In this document: positions 13,980-21,483 of the stretch, piece by piece
Layout of the letters: the number at the start of each line of letters is the position of its first letter
How positions within the stretch are numbered: position 1 is the stretch's first letter
IMG/VR virus record: IMGVR_UViG_3300028590_000018
Coordinates: 1 to 57,403 of that record
From: a virus
Strand: one strand, 5' to 3'
DNA: 57,403 bases
The notes under the pieces: model-generated
What the model saw: the letters and a program-made list of their open reading frames with translations, nothing else
What the model was told of the DNA's origin: nothing
Databases searched by the model: none
Position numbers and translations under genes: made by a program

Positions 13980-14863
13980 CCGCCCCGTGCGTGGCGTGCG
14001 GGCGCGACGTCGGCGAGCAATGGCAGGTGTTCTCCCGCACCAGCGGCCCCTACCACCTGGTCTGTCACGGCCGGGCACACCCCAACCAGTACGCGCGTAC
14101 AGCACCAATCACCCCGGAGGAAGAGAAGATGACGGTCGAAGTGATCTGGCTGCCCGGAACCGGGTTCTCGACGGGCCCCGACATCATTTCCTCAACATTC
14201 GGTGCCGCCCTGGACCCGTACCGGTTCCAGTTCCAGTCACTCCGGTACCCGGCTGCTTACGGCAGTGCGGGGATGTCGTACGCCGAGAGCGTCCGGATCG
14301 GCAAGGCGGCGATGGTTGAAGCGATCCGCGCTACCCCCTACCGCGCGGTGATCGGGGGATACAGCCAAGGCGCCGGTATCGCCGGGGATTTGGCGGCGGA
14401 GATCGGCCAAGGATTCTGGCCCGACCTGGACGTCGTCGGCTGCGCGCTGATCGCCGACCCTGCCCGCCCACATGGTGCCGGTATGCCGGACTGGCCAACA
14501 GCTTCCGGGTACGGCATCACCGGGGAACGACCGATCGAGGGTGTGCCTACCTGGTGGGCGGCGAACGAAGGGGATCCGATCACCGCGCTGCCGTCCGGGA
14601 ATCCTCTGCGTTCCATCGCTGACCTTTCGGAGTACTACAGCCTCCGCTCGCCTGGTGACGCGATCCAGTGGATGGAGAGGCTGGCTGACCGGGCACGACG
14701 GAATCAGTGGCAACGGTGGTGGTCGATCGAGAACTGGCGCAGCTGGGGCGGAGCTGTGGCGTACGCGCGCGGGTATCTGTTCGACGGGCGCCACGGATTT
14801 GACTATGTCAATCGCGGTCACGCGCATCGACTTGCTGAGGTTGTGAACGAGGCGATGTCGTGA
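13976..14863 (+). CDS. lysB: Lysin B-like serine esterase with N-terminal extension
   Basis: A 295-residue alpha/beta hydrolase of the lysin B / cutinase / PE-PPE type, which cleaves ester links to mycolic acids in the outer envelope. The nucleophile elbow is GGYSQG with S130; a strand-turn VIWLPGTGFSTG opens the fold, and GDPITALP and GFDYVNRGHAH may hold the acid and His. A strong RBS (GGAGGAAGAG) precedes an in-frame ATG at 14129, so a 244-residue form without the first 51 residues (which hold CVACG) is likely. Its place among early genes, far from the endolysin at 46392, is unusual. Mycolate substrate is inferred from the family. Confidence 0.75.
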   Translation: MTAPCVACGRDVGEQWQVFSRTSGPYHLVCHGRAHPNQYARTAPITPEEEKMTVEVIWLPGTGFSTGPDIISSTFGAALDPYRFQFQSLRYPAAYGSAGMSYAESVRIGKAAMVEAIRATPYRAVIGGYSQGAGIAGDLAAEIGQGFWPDLDVVGCALIADPARPHGAGMPDWPTASGYGITGERPIEGVPTWWAANEGDPITALPSGNPLRSIADLSEYYSLRSPGDAIQWMERLADRARRNQWQRWWSIENWRSWGGAVAYARGYLFDGRHGFDYVNRGHAHRLAEVVNEAMS

Positions 14864-15069
14864 TGGTTGCTGGCGACACTCATCTATGTGACATGGGCGC
14901 TATTGCGATGTCACGAATTGCGTTGTTACGCAGGGGAATCGCCGACCAATGGGTTGGTTTGCTGATCGGAAACGGCGTAGAATCAGAGACGGCCCCAGGG
15001 CCGGTGCGTCAACACCGGGACTCCCCAGGGCCTACCCGCCTTCCGCACTACCGGAAAGGGGCCTCATGA
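14860..15069 (+). CDS. Doubtful 69-residue frame over the replication promoter
   Basis: The frame starts at a GTG coupled to the esterase stop and ends in ATGA with the next gene, like its neighbours. The protein has no clear domain, and the second half lies over a promoter and a hairpin-rich leader (14954-15060). It may be a gene or only an open frame. Confidence 0.3.
   Translation: MMVAGDTHLCDMGAIAMSRIALLRRGIADQWVGLLIGNGVESETAPGPVRQHRDSPGPTRLPHYRKGAS
14954..15018 (+). promoter_or_regulatory. Replication operon promoter and structured leader
   Basis: TTGGTT (14954-14959), an 18-base spacer and TAGAAT (14978-14983) form a good promoter. The leader that follows contains GGCCC-CA-GGGCC (14991-15002) and CCGGTG-CGTCAA-CACCGG (15001-15018), and CCCCAGGGCC is repeated at 15023-15032. 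The first gene after it starts at 15066 with GGAAAGGGG upstream. Confidence 0.5.
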
Positions 15070-15362
15070 GCATAGCTATGCCTAGGGACTCTTCGCCCGC
15101 CGATCCGACGATTGGCTTCTCCGAGCATCGCACCTATCTGGTCGACATGCTCGATTCGATTCGCCGCCAAGAGCAGAACGTTGCCGAGAGCAAGGCGCAC
15201 TATCTGCTGCTCGCCGTCGAGAACGGCATGGCGATCTCCGATATCGCTGAGGCTGTCGGCATGTCGCCGTCCGGTGTGCGCGATGTGGTACGCCGCGCCA
15301 AGGCCAGTCCGCCCTATCTCGGTTCCGGCGACGCTGCCGGGCGACTCCCGGAGGTGATGTGA
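15066..15362 (+). CDS. Helix-turn-helix protein of the replication operon
   Basis: A 98-residue protein. A helical first half (HRTYLVDMLDSIRRQEQNVA) leads to a helix-turn-helix (ENGMAISDIAEAVGMSPSGV then RDVVRRAK), like the region 4 fold of sigma factors and resolvase tails. It is the first clear gene after the 14954 promoter and overlaps the replication initiator. It could regulate this operon; that is inferred. Confidence 0.7.
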   Translation: MSIAMPRDSSPADPTIGFSEHRTYLVDMLDSIRRQEQNVAESKAHYLLLAVENGMAISDIAEAVGMSPSGVRDVVRRAKASPPYLGSGDAAGRLPEVM

Positions 15363-16252
15363 GTTATCAGGCGAGCGAGTGGGCGTGTCGAGCGGCGCGG
15401 ACCGGTAGCAGTTCTGCCAAGAGCGTCCTCATGGTGATGGCCGAGGTTGCCGATCCGGTGGGGTGCGGGGTGCGGCTGTCTCAGAAGTCGATCGCTGAGC
15501 GGTCGGAGCTGACCGAACGCACTGTGCGCCGGGCGTGGGTCCTGTTGGAGGAGAAGGGGTTTATTCGGCGCGGCGATCAGAGGTTGGTGGCGCATCTTCC
15601 CGCGAGTCATCGGCCAATCGTTTGGGACTTGGATTTGACGCTCGAGGTGGCTGCCGAACCTACCTCGCGACCGGACACAGTGTCCCCCCAGACCGGACAC
15701 TCTGACCCCTCAGACCGGACAGAGATTCCCCCCTGTGCGGACACAGAGTCCCCTCACCCCCGGACAGAAAGTCCGGTCACCACCGGACAGGATGTCCCCT
15801 CACCCCCGGACACAGTGTCCGACAAAGCGTCATTAGAACCGTCCTTAGAACCGTCAGTTGAACCGTCCTCTTTTTCTTCGCCGAAAACGGCGAAGCGCAG
15901 ACGCAAACCAGAGACCGCCCTCCCTGACTCCTGGCGACCTAACGACTCGCACAACAAGCTCGCCCGCGAACTCGGACTGTCAACCGAAGAGGCGCGGTTT
16001 GAACTCGACCAGTTCCGCGACCACGCCCAGCAGAACGACCGCCGCTGCCGCGACTGGGACGCGGCATTCCGCAACTGGTTGCGCATCGCCGCCAAACGCA
16101 ACAACGGCAATCGTCGCCGCCCCGCCCGCGCCGCGACCATCGCCGCCGCCGAGGCAACCAAGCACAGCCCCGACCCAGAACTGATGAGGCGCGCATGGCC
16201 CTCTCAGAACCAGCCCGCGCAACTGCGCGCCATCCCGGGAGGATTGGCATGA
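15359..16252 (+). CDS. Replication initiator with internal iteron origin
   Basis: A 297-residue protein. The N-terminal domain (about 20-85) is a winged helix (RLSQKSIAERSELTERTVRR, then AWVLLEEKGFIRRG). A low-complexity Pro/Ser/Thr linker (about 100-175) is encoded by seven DNA iterons. The C-terminal domain (about 190-250) resembles DnaD/DnaT-like C-terminal domains (KLARELGLSTEEARFELDQF, then CRDWDAAFRNWLRI), which contact the helicase side. The layout matches lambda O, where the initiator gene contains its own origin. GTG start coupled to the previous gene. It precedes a helicase-accessory gene and a DnaB-like helicase. Confidence 0.85.
   Translation: MSYQASEWACRAARTGSSSAKSVLMVMAEVADPVGCGVRLSQKSIAERSELTERTVRRAWVLLEEKGFIRRGDQRLVAHLPASHRPIVWDLDLTLEVAAEPTSRPDTVSPQTGHSDPSDRTEIPPCADTESPHPRTESPVTTGQDVPSPPDTVSDKASLEPSLEPSVEPSSFSSPKTAKRRRKPETALPDSWRPNDSHNKLARELGLSTEEARFELDQFRDHAQQNDRRCRDWDAAFRNWLRIAAKRNNGNRRRPARAATIAAAEATKHSPDPELMRRAWPSQNQPAQLRAIPGGLA
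15671..15895. other. Candidate origin: seven iterons, repeats and a hairpin
   Basis: Seven copies of a 15-mer related to CCGGACACAGTGTCC start at 15671, 15693, 15715, 15737, 15760, 15783 and 15806, so the period is 22-23 bases, about two helical turns. The first and last copies are identical and palindromic in the centre (GGACAC-A-GTGTCC). The period is not a multiple of three for most steps, so the repeats are kept as DNA and read in all three frames. Three 12-base repeats (TTAGAACCGTCC type, 15833-15868), a pyrimidine run (CTCTTTTTCTTC) and a perfect hairpin CTTCGCCG-AAAA-CGGCGAAG (15876-15895) follow. Confidence 0.8.
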
Positions 16253-16485
16253 CCCACGACGAGATCGTGACCCTGCTTCAGGTAGTCACCCGCTACGACG
16301 GCCGCGACATCGACGAGAGCTCGATCATGGTGTGGACCGAGACCGCGCGCCGCCGCCAGTGGACGTTCGACGCGGCGATCGACGCCGTGCACGAGCACTA
16401 CGCCGACCAGACCCGCTGGATCATGCCCGGCCACGTCACCCAGATCATCCGCCGCAAGCGCAACCAGAACTGGCAGGAAGACTGA
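16249..16485 (+). CDS. Probable helicase-loading or replication accessory protein
   Basis: A 78-residue protein starting at an ATG coupled to the initiator. It has the pattern common just before phage replicative helicases: THDEIVTLLQVVTRYDGR, an all-helical middle, and WIMPGHVTQIIRRKR at the end. A role as helicase loader or adaptor is inferred from position. It ends one base before the GTG of the helicase gene. Confidence 0.65.
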   Translation: MTHDEIVTLLQVVTRYDGRDIDESSIMVWTETARRRQWTFDAAIDAVHEHYADQTRWIMPGHVTQIIRRKRNQNWQED

Positions 16486-16486
16486 C

Positions 16487-17797
16487 GTGACAGACAACCA
16501 AGCCATATACGACAGCACTGCCGAACGGGCGCTGCTCGGCGCCGCGATGATGTCTCCCGAACAGACCCGCGACACCGTCCTGGCGATGCGCCCAGACGAC
16601 TGGTACACCGCAGCGTCGCAGAACCTCGCCGCAGTCATCGTCGGCATGATGTCGGCGGGCAACCCGGTAGCGCCGGACACCGTGCTCGTCGAGGCCGCCA
16701 ACCGCGGTCTGGTCCCGGCCCGGGTGAACCCGATGTTCGTGCTGTCGTGCCAAGAGAACGCCGCCCTGCCGGAATCGGTGAGCTTCCACGCCGAGCGGAT
16801 CAAGGGCCTCGCCGCGATGCGGCAACTCAACTCCGCCGCGATGCGGCTGACGCAGCGCACGAACTCGGCATGGGAGACCGGCGTCGACCGCGTCGACATC
16901 GACATCCACATCCGGGAAATGCGCCGCGCTCTAGACGAGGCCGAGCAGACCGCCACCGCGCTCGACTACCGCCCGCCCGTGGGGATCTCCCAGTACCTGG
17001 ACTCGATCAATGAAGAGCACGACTGGCTGGTGCCGGGCTTGCTCGAGCGCATGGATCGGATCGTCCTGACCGGCGCGGAGGGCACAGGAAAGTCTTACCT
17101 GTGCCGTCAGGCCGCGTGCACTCTTGCCGCCGGTTTGCACCCGTTCACATCGTCGCTGCTGGGGTCTGGCAACTATCAGGCACGCGTGCTCTACATGGAC
17201 TGCGAGAACTCGCCCCAGCAGTCCGCCCGCCAGTTCAAGTCCATGCTTGGGATCGTCGACCAGCGCCGCCACAACATGGGTTTGTCGCCGATGGACTGGA
17301 GTGAATGGATGTCGCTCGAGGTCCGGCCTGCCGGGATGGACCTGCTGTCCGGAGCCGATGTCGTGCAGCTGGAACGGTCGATCAACGCGTTCGCCCCGGA
17401 CCTGGTGGTGCTGGGGCCGCTGTACAAGCTGCACCACGAGAACCCGAACGAGGAGAAACCCGCCCGCGAGATCGCATGGATTCTCGACGGACTGCGTGAG
17501 CGGTACAAGTTCGCGCTGCTCACCGAGGCGCACGCCGGTAAATCGACCACCAGCGACGGCCGCCGCAACATGGCACCGATCGGGTCGTCGGTGTGGCTGC
17601 GCTGGCCGGAGTTCGGGTTCGGATTGCGGCGTTCAGAGAACGACACCAGCAAGGGCCGCGCCCAACTGGTGGACATCGTGTCCTGGCGCGGCAGCCGAGA
17701 AGAACGGCAGTGGCCCAGCCAACTCCAGCACTCCCACATTCTTCCGTGGATGCCTGCGGACCCCGCCTACTACGACGACGCCAGGTCGACCGCATGA
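16487..17797 (+). CDS. DnaB/RepA-like replicative helicase
   Basis: A 436-residue ATPase. The N-terminal 110 residues resemble the DnaB N-terminal domain (STAERALLGAAMMSPEQTRD). The RecA-like core starts near 170, with Walker A GAEGTGKS (196-203), a Walker B-like strand LVVLGPLYK and a downstream EAHAGK. It probably unwinds phage DNA at the 15671-15895 origin. It follows the initiator and the accessory gene. The C-terminal ATPase is closer to the RepA/AAA_25 type than to standard DnaB, judged by eye. Confidence 0.85.
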   Translation: MTDNQAIYDSTAERALLGAAMMSPEQTRDTVLAMRPDDWYTAASQNLAAVIVGMMSAGNPVAPDTVLVEAANRGLVPARVNPMFVLSCQENAALPESVSFHAERIKGLAAMRQLNSAAMRLTQRTNSAWETGVDRVDIDIHIREMRRALDEAEQTATALDYRPPVGISQYLDSINEEHDWLVPGLLERMDRIVLTGAEGTGKSYLCRQAACTLAAGLHPFTSSLLGSGNYQARVLYMDCENSPQQSARQFKSMLGIVDQRRHNMGLSPMDWSEWMSLEVRPAGMDLLSGADVVQLERSINAFAPDLVVLGPLYKLHHENPNEEKPAREIAWILDGLRERYKFALLTEAHAGKSTTSDGRRNMAPIGSSVWLRWPEFGFGLRRSENDTSKGRAQLVDIVSWRGSREERQWPSQLQHSHILPWMPADPAYYDDARSTA

Positions 17798-17937
17798 GTA
17801 CCGCACTACCTGTCCGTTTCCGCACACGTGTCCCGTATCGGGCCAATGTGTCCCCCCAGCCGTGGCGACTTTGCGGAGCGGACACCGTCCGCCCGCGCAC
17901 AAGCAGCAATCAACGCAGCGAACGAAAGCGAGAGCCG

Positions 17938-18243
17938 ATGAGCATCCAGATCACCGTCTATGGACGCGAGGGTTGTCAGGAGTGCCGCATGACTACCCGA
18001 CGTCTCGACAAGCACGGGTTGCCGTACGTGTACCGGGATGTCACCGAGGACCCCGACGCACACGCTGAAGTCGTCAGGCTCGGTTACCAGGCACTACCGG
18101 TGGTCACCGCGGGGGACATGCATTGGTCGCGGTTCCGGTTGGAGAAGCTGGACCGGCTCGCGGGGATCCACAGCACCACACCGGATATCGCTGACCTCGA
18201 AGCGTCGGCCGTGGCGTACCTCGCGGAAGGCGAAGGCGAATGA
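17938..18243 (+). CDS. NrdH-like glutaredoxin
   Basis: A 101-residue thioredoxin-fold redoxin. The redox motif is CQEC (C13 and C16) after a beta strand (ITVYGRE), and LGYQALPVVTAG holds the cis-Pro. It may reduce ribonucleotide reductase and so supply dNTPs; no reductase gene is in the window. The ATG at 17938 follows GAAAGCGAGAG and starts exactly at the domain. The same frame is open back to an ATG at 17794 that overlaps the helicase stop, which would add 48 basic residues; both forms are possible. Confidence 0.8.
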   Translation: MSIQITVYGREGCQECRMTTRRLDKHGLPYVYRDVTEDPDAHAEVVRLGYQALPVVTAGDMHWSRFRLEKLDRLAGIHSTTPDIADLEASAVAYLAEGEGE

Positions 18244-18455
18244 GCAAGTCCCAGTTGGAGATCGAGCAGGCCGCCCGCTTCGTGGTAGCTGAGCGTCTGC
18301 GGACTGGTGTGTCCACCGCCTACGTCCTCGGAGTCCTGGAGCGTGATCCGGCGTGGCTGGACCTGCCGATGGAGGAGTACGCGTTGGTGCGTGTGGAGGT
18401 GGCACGGATCCTGGCGGGGGTCGTGTCGGGGATGGGACAGGAGTTGGCCGCGTGA
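18240..18455 (+). CDS. Small helical early protein
   Basis: A 71-residue helical protein (LEIEQAARFVVAERLRTGV, EEYALVRVEVARILAGVV). ATGA coupled to the redoxin. Function unknown. Confidence 0.6.
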   Translation: MSKSQLEIEQAARFVVAERLRTGVSTAYVLGVLERDPAWLDLPMEEYALVRVEVARILAGVVSGMGQELAA

Positions 18456-18676
18456 GCGCTCAAACACCGCGACCCACACCAGGAGTCGAGACCGACCCTG
18501 TTCGTTCGGTAGGGAGCGAATCAGCGGCCACTACGGGGCAACGAGATTACGGCCCGATCTGCCAGATCGCCCTAGGTGGCGGTTATTCCGGTGAGCCGTG
18601 GGACCCGCCGGACTGTCTGTGCCCTGACTGCCGCGAAGTGGCCCGCGAGATGGACCAGTGGGAGGACGAACGATGA
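18452..18676 (+). CDS. Small early protein with CPDC motif
   Basis: A 74-residue protein beginning at GTG 18452. The first half is Thr/Ser-rich and probably disordered. The second half has CLCPDCREVAREM, a possible metal site. Function unknown. Confidence 0.55.
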   Translation: MSAQTPRPTPGVETDPVRSVGSESAATTGQRDYGPICQIALGGGYSGEPWDPPDCLCPDCREVAREMDQWEDER

Positions 18677-18999
18677 GCGACCGCGACGCTCTGGCCGGGC
18701 TGATCGGGGACTGGATCATCAGCGCTGGGGAGACTGCCGATGAGATCCTCGCCGCGGGCTGGCGTCCACCCGCCCAGGTGATCGAGACCGTCGAGCAAGC
18801 CGAGGCGCTGCCTGTCGGTTCGATAATCCTCGAGCGGAACAGCGAATCCGACCAGCCGATTGCCTGGCTGCGCACCGAAATCGAGGGTTCAGGCCCAAGG
18901 TGGGAGGAGTTCAGCGGCGTCAGCGATTGGCCGACGACCGACATCACCTTCCCCGCTGTCGTCTTGTACATGCCCACCGAGAACGGAGACAGCGAATGA
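18673..18999 (+). CDS. Early protein of a common actinophage type
   Basis: A 108-residue protein. A helical start (LAGLIGDWIISAGETADEIL) leads to GWRPPAQVIETVEQAEALPV, then GSIILERNSESDQPIAW and a beta-rich end. The LPVGS-x-I strand pattern recurs in small actinophage proteins of unknown function. Coupled by ATGA to both neighbours. Confidence 0.6.
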   Translation: MSDRDALAGLIGDWIISAGETADEILAAGWRPPAQVIETVEQAEALPVGSIILERNSESDQPIAWLRTEIEGSGPRWEEFSGVSDWPTTDITFPAVVLYMPTENGDSE

Positions 19000-19157
19000 G
19001 AACCCGAGACGCCCTGGCCGACAAACTCGCCGAGTGCGCTGCGGAGGGGATGGGTGCCCGCGAGATCGCTGTCACCATCCTCGCCGACTCAGTCCTGCTG
19101 GATGAGATCTGTGAGTACCGGGCACGGCAGATCAACGCCGAAAGGACGGGCGCATGA
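18996..19157 (+). CDS. 53-residue helical protein
   Basis: A small protein made of two or three helices (TRDALADKLAECAAEGM, AREIAVTILADSVLLDEICE). Its start resembles the start of the 19154 product (DIREALAHAI), which suggests related N-terminal helices. Function unknown. Confidence 0.55.
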   Translation: MRTRDALADKLAECAAEGMGAREIAVTILADSVLLDEICEYRARQINAERTGA

Positions 19158-19471
19158 GCGACATCAGAGAGGCGCTGGCGCACGCGATCCTGGTCAATGC
19201 CATGTGCCCGGGTCAGGAGTACATCGCTACCCGCGTCGCCGACGCCATCCTCGCCGAGTTCCTGGTTGTCCCTCGCTCCGACATCGTCGGCACCGAGTAC
19301 GGGATATCCGACCAGACCAACACCGACGTTCAGTTCGTCGGGCGGCGTGCTGAAGCGATCGAAGGAGCGCGCTGGCGTAGGCGGTTTCCCGGCACGTCCG
19401 AGGCGTGCGCGCATGAGCGCCCTGTCCTGCCGTGGTCTCCGATCCCACTGCCCGAGGACGGGGAGAAATGA
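19154..19471 (+). CDS. Early protein of unknown function
   Basis: A 105-residue protein with a helical first part (IREALAHAILVNAMCPGQEY, VADAILAEFLVV) and a polar tail ending in VLPWSPIPLPEDG. Coupled by ATGA. Function unknown. Confidence 0.6.
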   Translation: MSDIREALAHAILVNAMCPGQEYIATRVADAILAEFLVVPRSDIVGTEYGISDQTNTDVQFVGRRAEAIEGARWRRRFPGTSEACAHERPVLPWSPIPLPEDGEK

Positions 19472-19752
19472 CCGACGAAGAAATCCAATGGCTGGAGGAT
19501 CAAGCCAACTACGCGAAGAAATGGTTGCAGAGGGTCCAGATGTATCCGGACACTCTGCTCGAATTGATCGAGCTAGCCAAGGCTACGCAGCGTCCTCGGC
19601 TCGGGTACGTCACTGTCGACCTGCAATCAGAGAATCCGCCGAGCCTGATCGAAGCTGACCGGGAGATCGCTTCCCGCCAGCTGGCCGACGATCGAGCAGC
19701 TTCCCCGCTGGGGGATTGGGTGCTGCTTGAGGTGCGGGAGGTACAGCCGTGA
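19468..19752 (+). CDS. Early protein with RPxLGY/VREVQP module, copy 1
   Basis: A 94-residue protein. The N-terminal half is helical (EEIQWLEDQANYAKKWLQRV). The C-terminal half starts with QRPRLGYVTVDLQSE and ends with LLEVREVQP. The same module ends the two next genes (19749 and 20246), so this is one of three tandem proteins with different fronts and a common end. Confidence 0.65.
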   Translation: MTDEEIQWLEDQANYAKKWLQRVQMYPDTLLELIELAKATQRPRLGYVTVDLQSENPPSLIEADREIASRQLADDRAASPLGDWVLLEVREVQP

Positions 19753-20258
19753 TCCCTCTGACCGATGACCGCTTGCGGCAGTTGGCCTACGACGACATGG
19801 TATGCACCAACGCCAACGAGCGTGCCATGGCTGCCGAGTTGCTCGCCGCCCGCGCCCGTATCGCTGAGTTGGAGCGGTGTCTGCGCGATGAAGGCGCTAG
19901 CGCTGGACGACTGGCAGATCAGTTGCGCGCTTCCTGCACCCAGGGCGCCGACGCCGCAGCTCGTGTCGCCGAACTGGAGGCCGAGGTGGAGGACCACATC
20001 GAAGCGAACCACAACCTTGCCCGTGAGCGAACCATCCTGCGCGGCAAGGTCGCCGAGCTAGGGGCCGCGCAGCGTCCCCCACTCGCCTACCTGGTGGCCC
20101 GGATTCCCAACGACACCGAAGAGGGACCCTCGTTTCTAGGCGACTTCTACAGCAGTAGAGCCGCAGCCAAGGAAGTGGCGGATCAGCGGAACCCGCTCAC
20201 GGGTAAGGCTCGGTACGTCGTCGCCGAGATCCGGGAGGTGCCGGGATGCGCGACATAG
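19749..20258 (+). CDS. Coiled-coil protein with RPxLGY/VREVQP module, copy 2
   Basis: A 169-residue protein starting at GTG 19749. Residues 1-100 are a long coiled coil (AAELLAARARIAELERCL, then ARVAELEAEVEDHIEANH). The C-terminal 65 residues carry the shared module: QRPPLAYLVARI at the start and VVAEIREVPG at the end. The coil could form the oligomerisation part of this family. Confidence 0.65.
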   Translation: MIPLTDDRLRQLAYDDMVCTNANERAMAAELLAARARIAELERCLRDEGASAGRLADQLRASCTQGADAAARVAELEAEVEDHIEANHNLARERTILRGKVAELGAAQRPPLAYLVARIPNDTEEGPSFLGDFYSSRAAAKEVADQRNPLTGKARYVVAEIREVPGCAT

Positions 20259-20542
20259 CCGACACCCTCGCGTTCCTCGCGATCAAGACCTTGACGGGCG
20301 GCGGATTCGATCTCGGCCCCGACCGCAAGGACATGCGCGGCGCTCTCACTGGCGCGTTCGAGGATCTGCTCAACCGGCTCCCGGAGGGAACCGTCGCGCC
20401 GCGTCCCCCACTCGGATATATCGCGGTCGATACAAGGTCCGAGGTGGTTCTCACGAAGGGTTACTGGGGGACTCTCGCGGAGGCGGCCAGAGGGTGGGCC
20501 TCCACGCCCACTTTCGTCGAGCTGCGGGAGGTTCAGCCATGA
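20246..20542 (+). CDS. Early protein with RPxLGY/VREVQP module, copy 3
   Basis: A 98-residue protein. The N-terminal half is helical (RDIADTLAFLAIKTLTGGGF), and the C-terminal half is the shared module, from PRPPLGYIAVDTRSE to FVELREVQP. It overlaps the previous gene by 13 bases. The module most resembles copy 1 (VDxxSE after the strand). Confidence 0.65.
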   Translation: MRDIADTLAFLAIKTLTGGGFDLGPDRKDMRGALTGAFEDLLNRLPEGTVAPRPPLGYIAVDTRSEVVLTKGYWGTLAEAARGWASTPTFVELREVQP

Positions 20543-20697
20543 CCGACCTCCCCAGCTTCAGCGCGATCATCGGCCCCGGCCGTGAGGTTCTACTGCCGAC
20601 CGACGTGCGGGAGTCTGTCGATCGCGCTCCGGGGTGGCCTATCGACGGGCGACGCCGCCTTCAGTACGTCACTCCATGGCGGGAGGTGACCGATTGA
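20539..20697 (+). CDS. 52-residue early protein
   Basis: A small protein starting at the ATG coupled to copy 3 of the module family. The end (RRRLQYVTPWREVTD) resembles a very short version of the same WREV/LREV ending. Function unknown. Confidence 0.5.
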   Translation: MTDLPSFSAIIGPGREVLLPTDVRESVDRAPGWPIDGRRRLQYVTPWREVTD

Positions 20698-20939
20698 CCG
20701 CCAACATCGTCACCAAGCGCCAAGCCTGCGCCCGACACTGCGCCTACACCTATTGGCGGAACCACGGCCCTGTCGACACGGGTGACGTCCGCCGCTGCGA
20801 GCACGGGAAGGTGTGGGTCGCCACCGGGCGGCAGCGGGAGAGCATCTACTTCCACGTTCTCGATGAATGGGAGCGGCTGGGCTGGTGGACCCCGATCGCC
20901 TATCGACGGGCGGTCCGCGCGCTGGAGGCGACCAAATGA
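20694..20939 (+). CDS. Small early protein
   Basis: An 81-residue protein read from TTG 20694, which overlaps the previous stop. It is rich in Arg, Cys, Trp and Tyr (CARHCAYTYWRNHG, RRCEHGKVWVATGRQRE) and ends with WTPIAYRRAVRALEATK. The C-H and C-E-H groups could bind metal. It recalls small phage proteins next to RusA genes, with no known function. Confidence 0.55.
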   Translation: MTANIVTKRQACARHCAYTYWRNHGPVDTGDVRRCEHGKVWVATGRQRESIYFHVLDEWERLGWWTPIAYRRAVRALEATK

Positions 20940-21313
20940 CCCGCTCCCAAGCCACGCTCGAGCTGCCCTGGCAAGTACCGAAGCTGAGCCCCAACGTCCG
21001 GATGCACTGGGCTGCCCGCGGCCGGATCACCGCATACGTGCGGGAGCAAACCGGATGGATCGCGAAGGCAGCGAAACTCACCCCCACCCACCCGTTCACG
21101 GTGACCCTGCACTATCGGCCAGCCCGTAACGGACGACGCGACCCAGGCAACCTGTGCCTGGACTGCAAGGCCAGCATCGACGGTCTCGTTGATGCGGGTC
21201 TGGCACCCGATGACACCCCCGAATACATCCACGAAACCATCCCCGTCATCCATGCGGCCGAGAAGGGCAAGCCGGGTGCTCTGTGGTTGGAGATCAGTTG
21301 GGAGGACTCATGA
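20936..21313 (+). CDS. rusA: RusA-like Holliday junction resolvase
   Basis: A 125-residue resolvase of the RusA family. It has the N-terminal SPNVRMHWAARGR and the Asp-rich active-site region GRRDPGNLCLDCKASIDGLV then DAGLAPDD. RusA cuts four-way DNA junctions that arise during phage recombination and packaging. It fits with the exonuclease and annealing protein earlier in the operon. The length is normal for the family. Confidence 0.88.
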   Translation: MTRSQATLELPWQVPKLSPNVRMHWAARGRITAYVREQTGWIAKAAKLTPTHPFTVTLHYRPARNGRRDPGNLCLDCKASIDGLVDAGLAPDDTPEYIHETIPVIHAAEKGKPGALWLEISWEDS

Positions 21314-21483
21314 CTGAATCCGTTGACACGAAACCATCCATCCTGCAACCGTTCTACGATCACGCAAGGTTGATGGAGCAGCGTGTCGTCCAACCCGAGC
21401 GGGTGAGCCTGGAGAAGCCCGTCCCGCCACCCGTCCGGCCATCATTGTGGGGGTTGCTGCGCCTGATCGGGGGACGGCGGTGA
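21310..21483 (+). CDS. 57-residue early protein
   Basis: A small basic protein coupled to rusA by ATGA. The end is Pro and Arg-rich (PVPPPVRPSLWGLLRLIGGR). Function unknown. Confidence 0.55.
   Translation: MTESVDTKPSILQPFYDHARLMEQRVVQPERVSLEKPVPPPVRPSLWGLLRLIGGRR

Noticed and set aside
14860-15069. Confident protein-coding gene before the replication operon
   Set aside because: The frame is coupled like its neighbours, but it covers a promoter and hairpin leader and has no domain. Kept only as a low-confidence entry.
15671-15820. CRISPR array
   Set aside because: Repeats are 15 bases with 7-8 base spacers inside a coding gene and no cas genes are near. The period fits protein-binding iterons.
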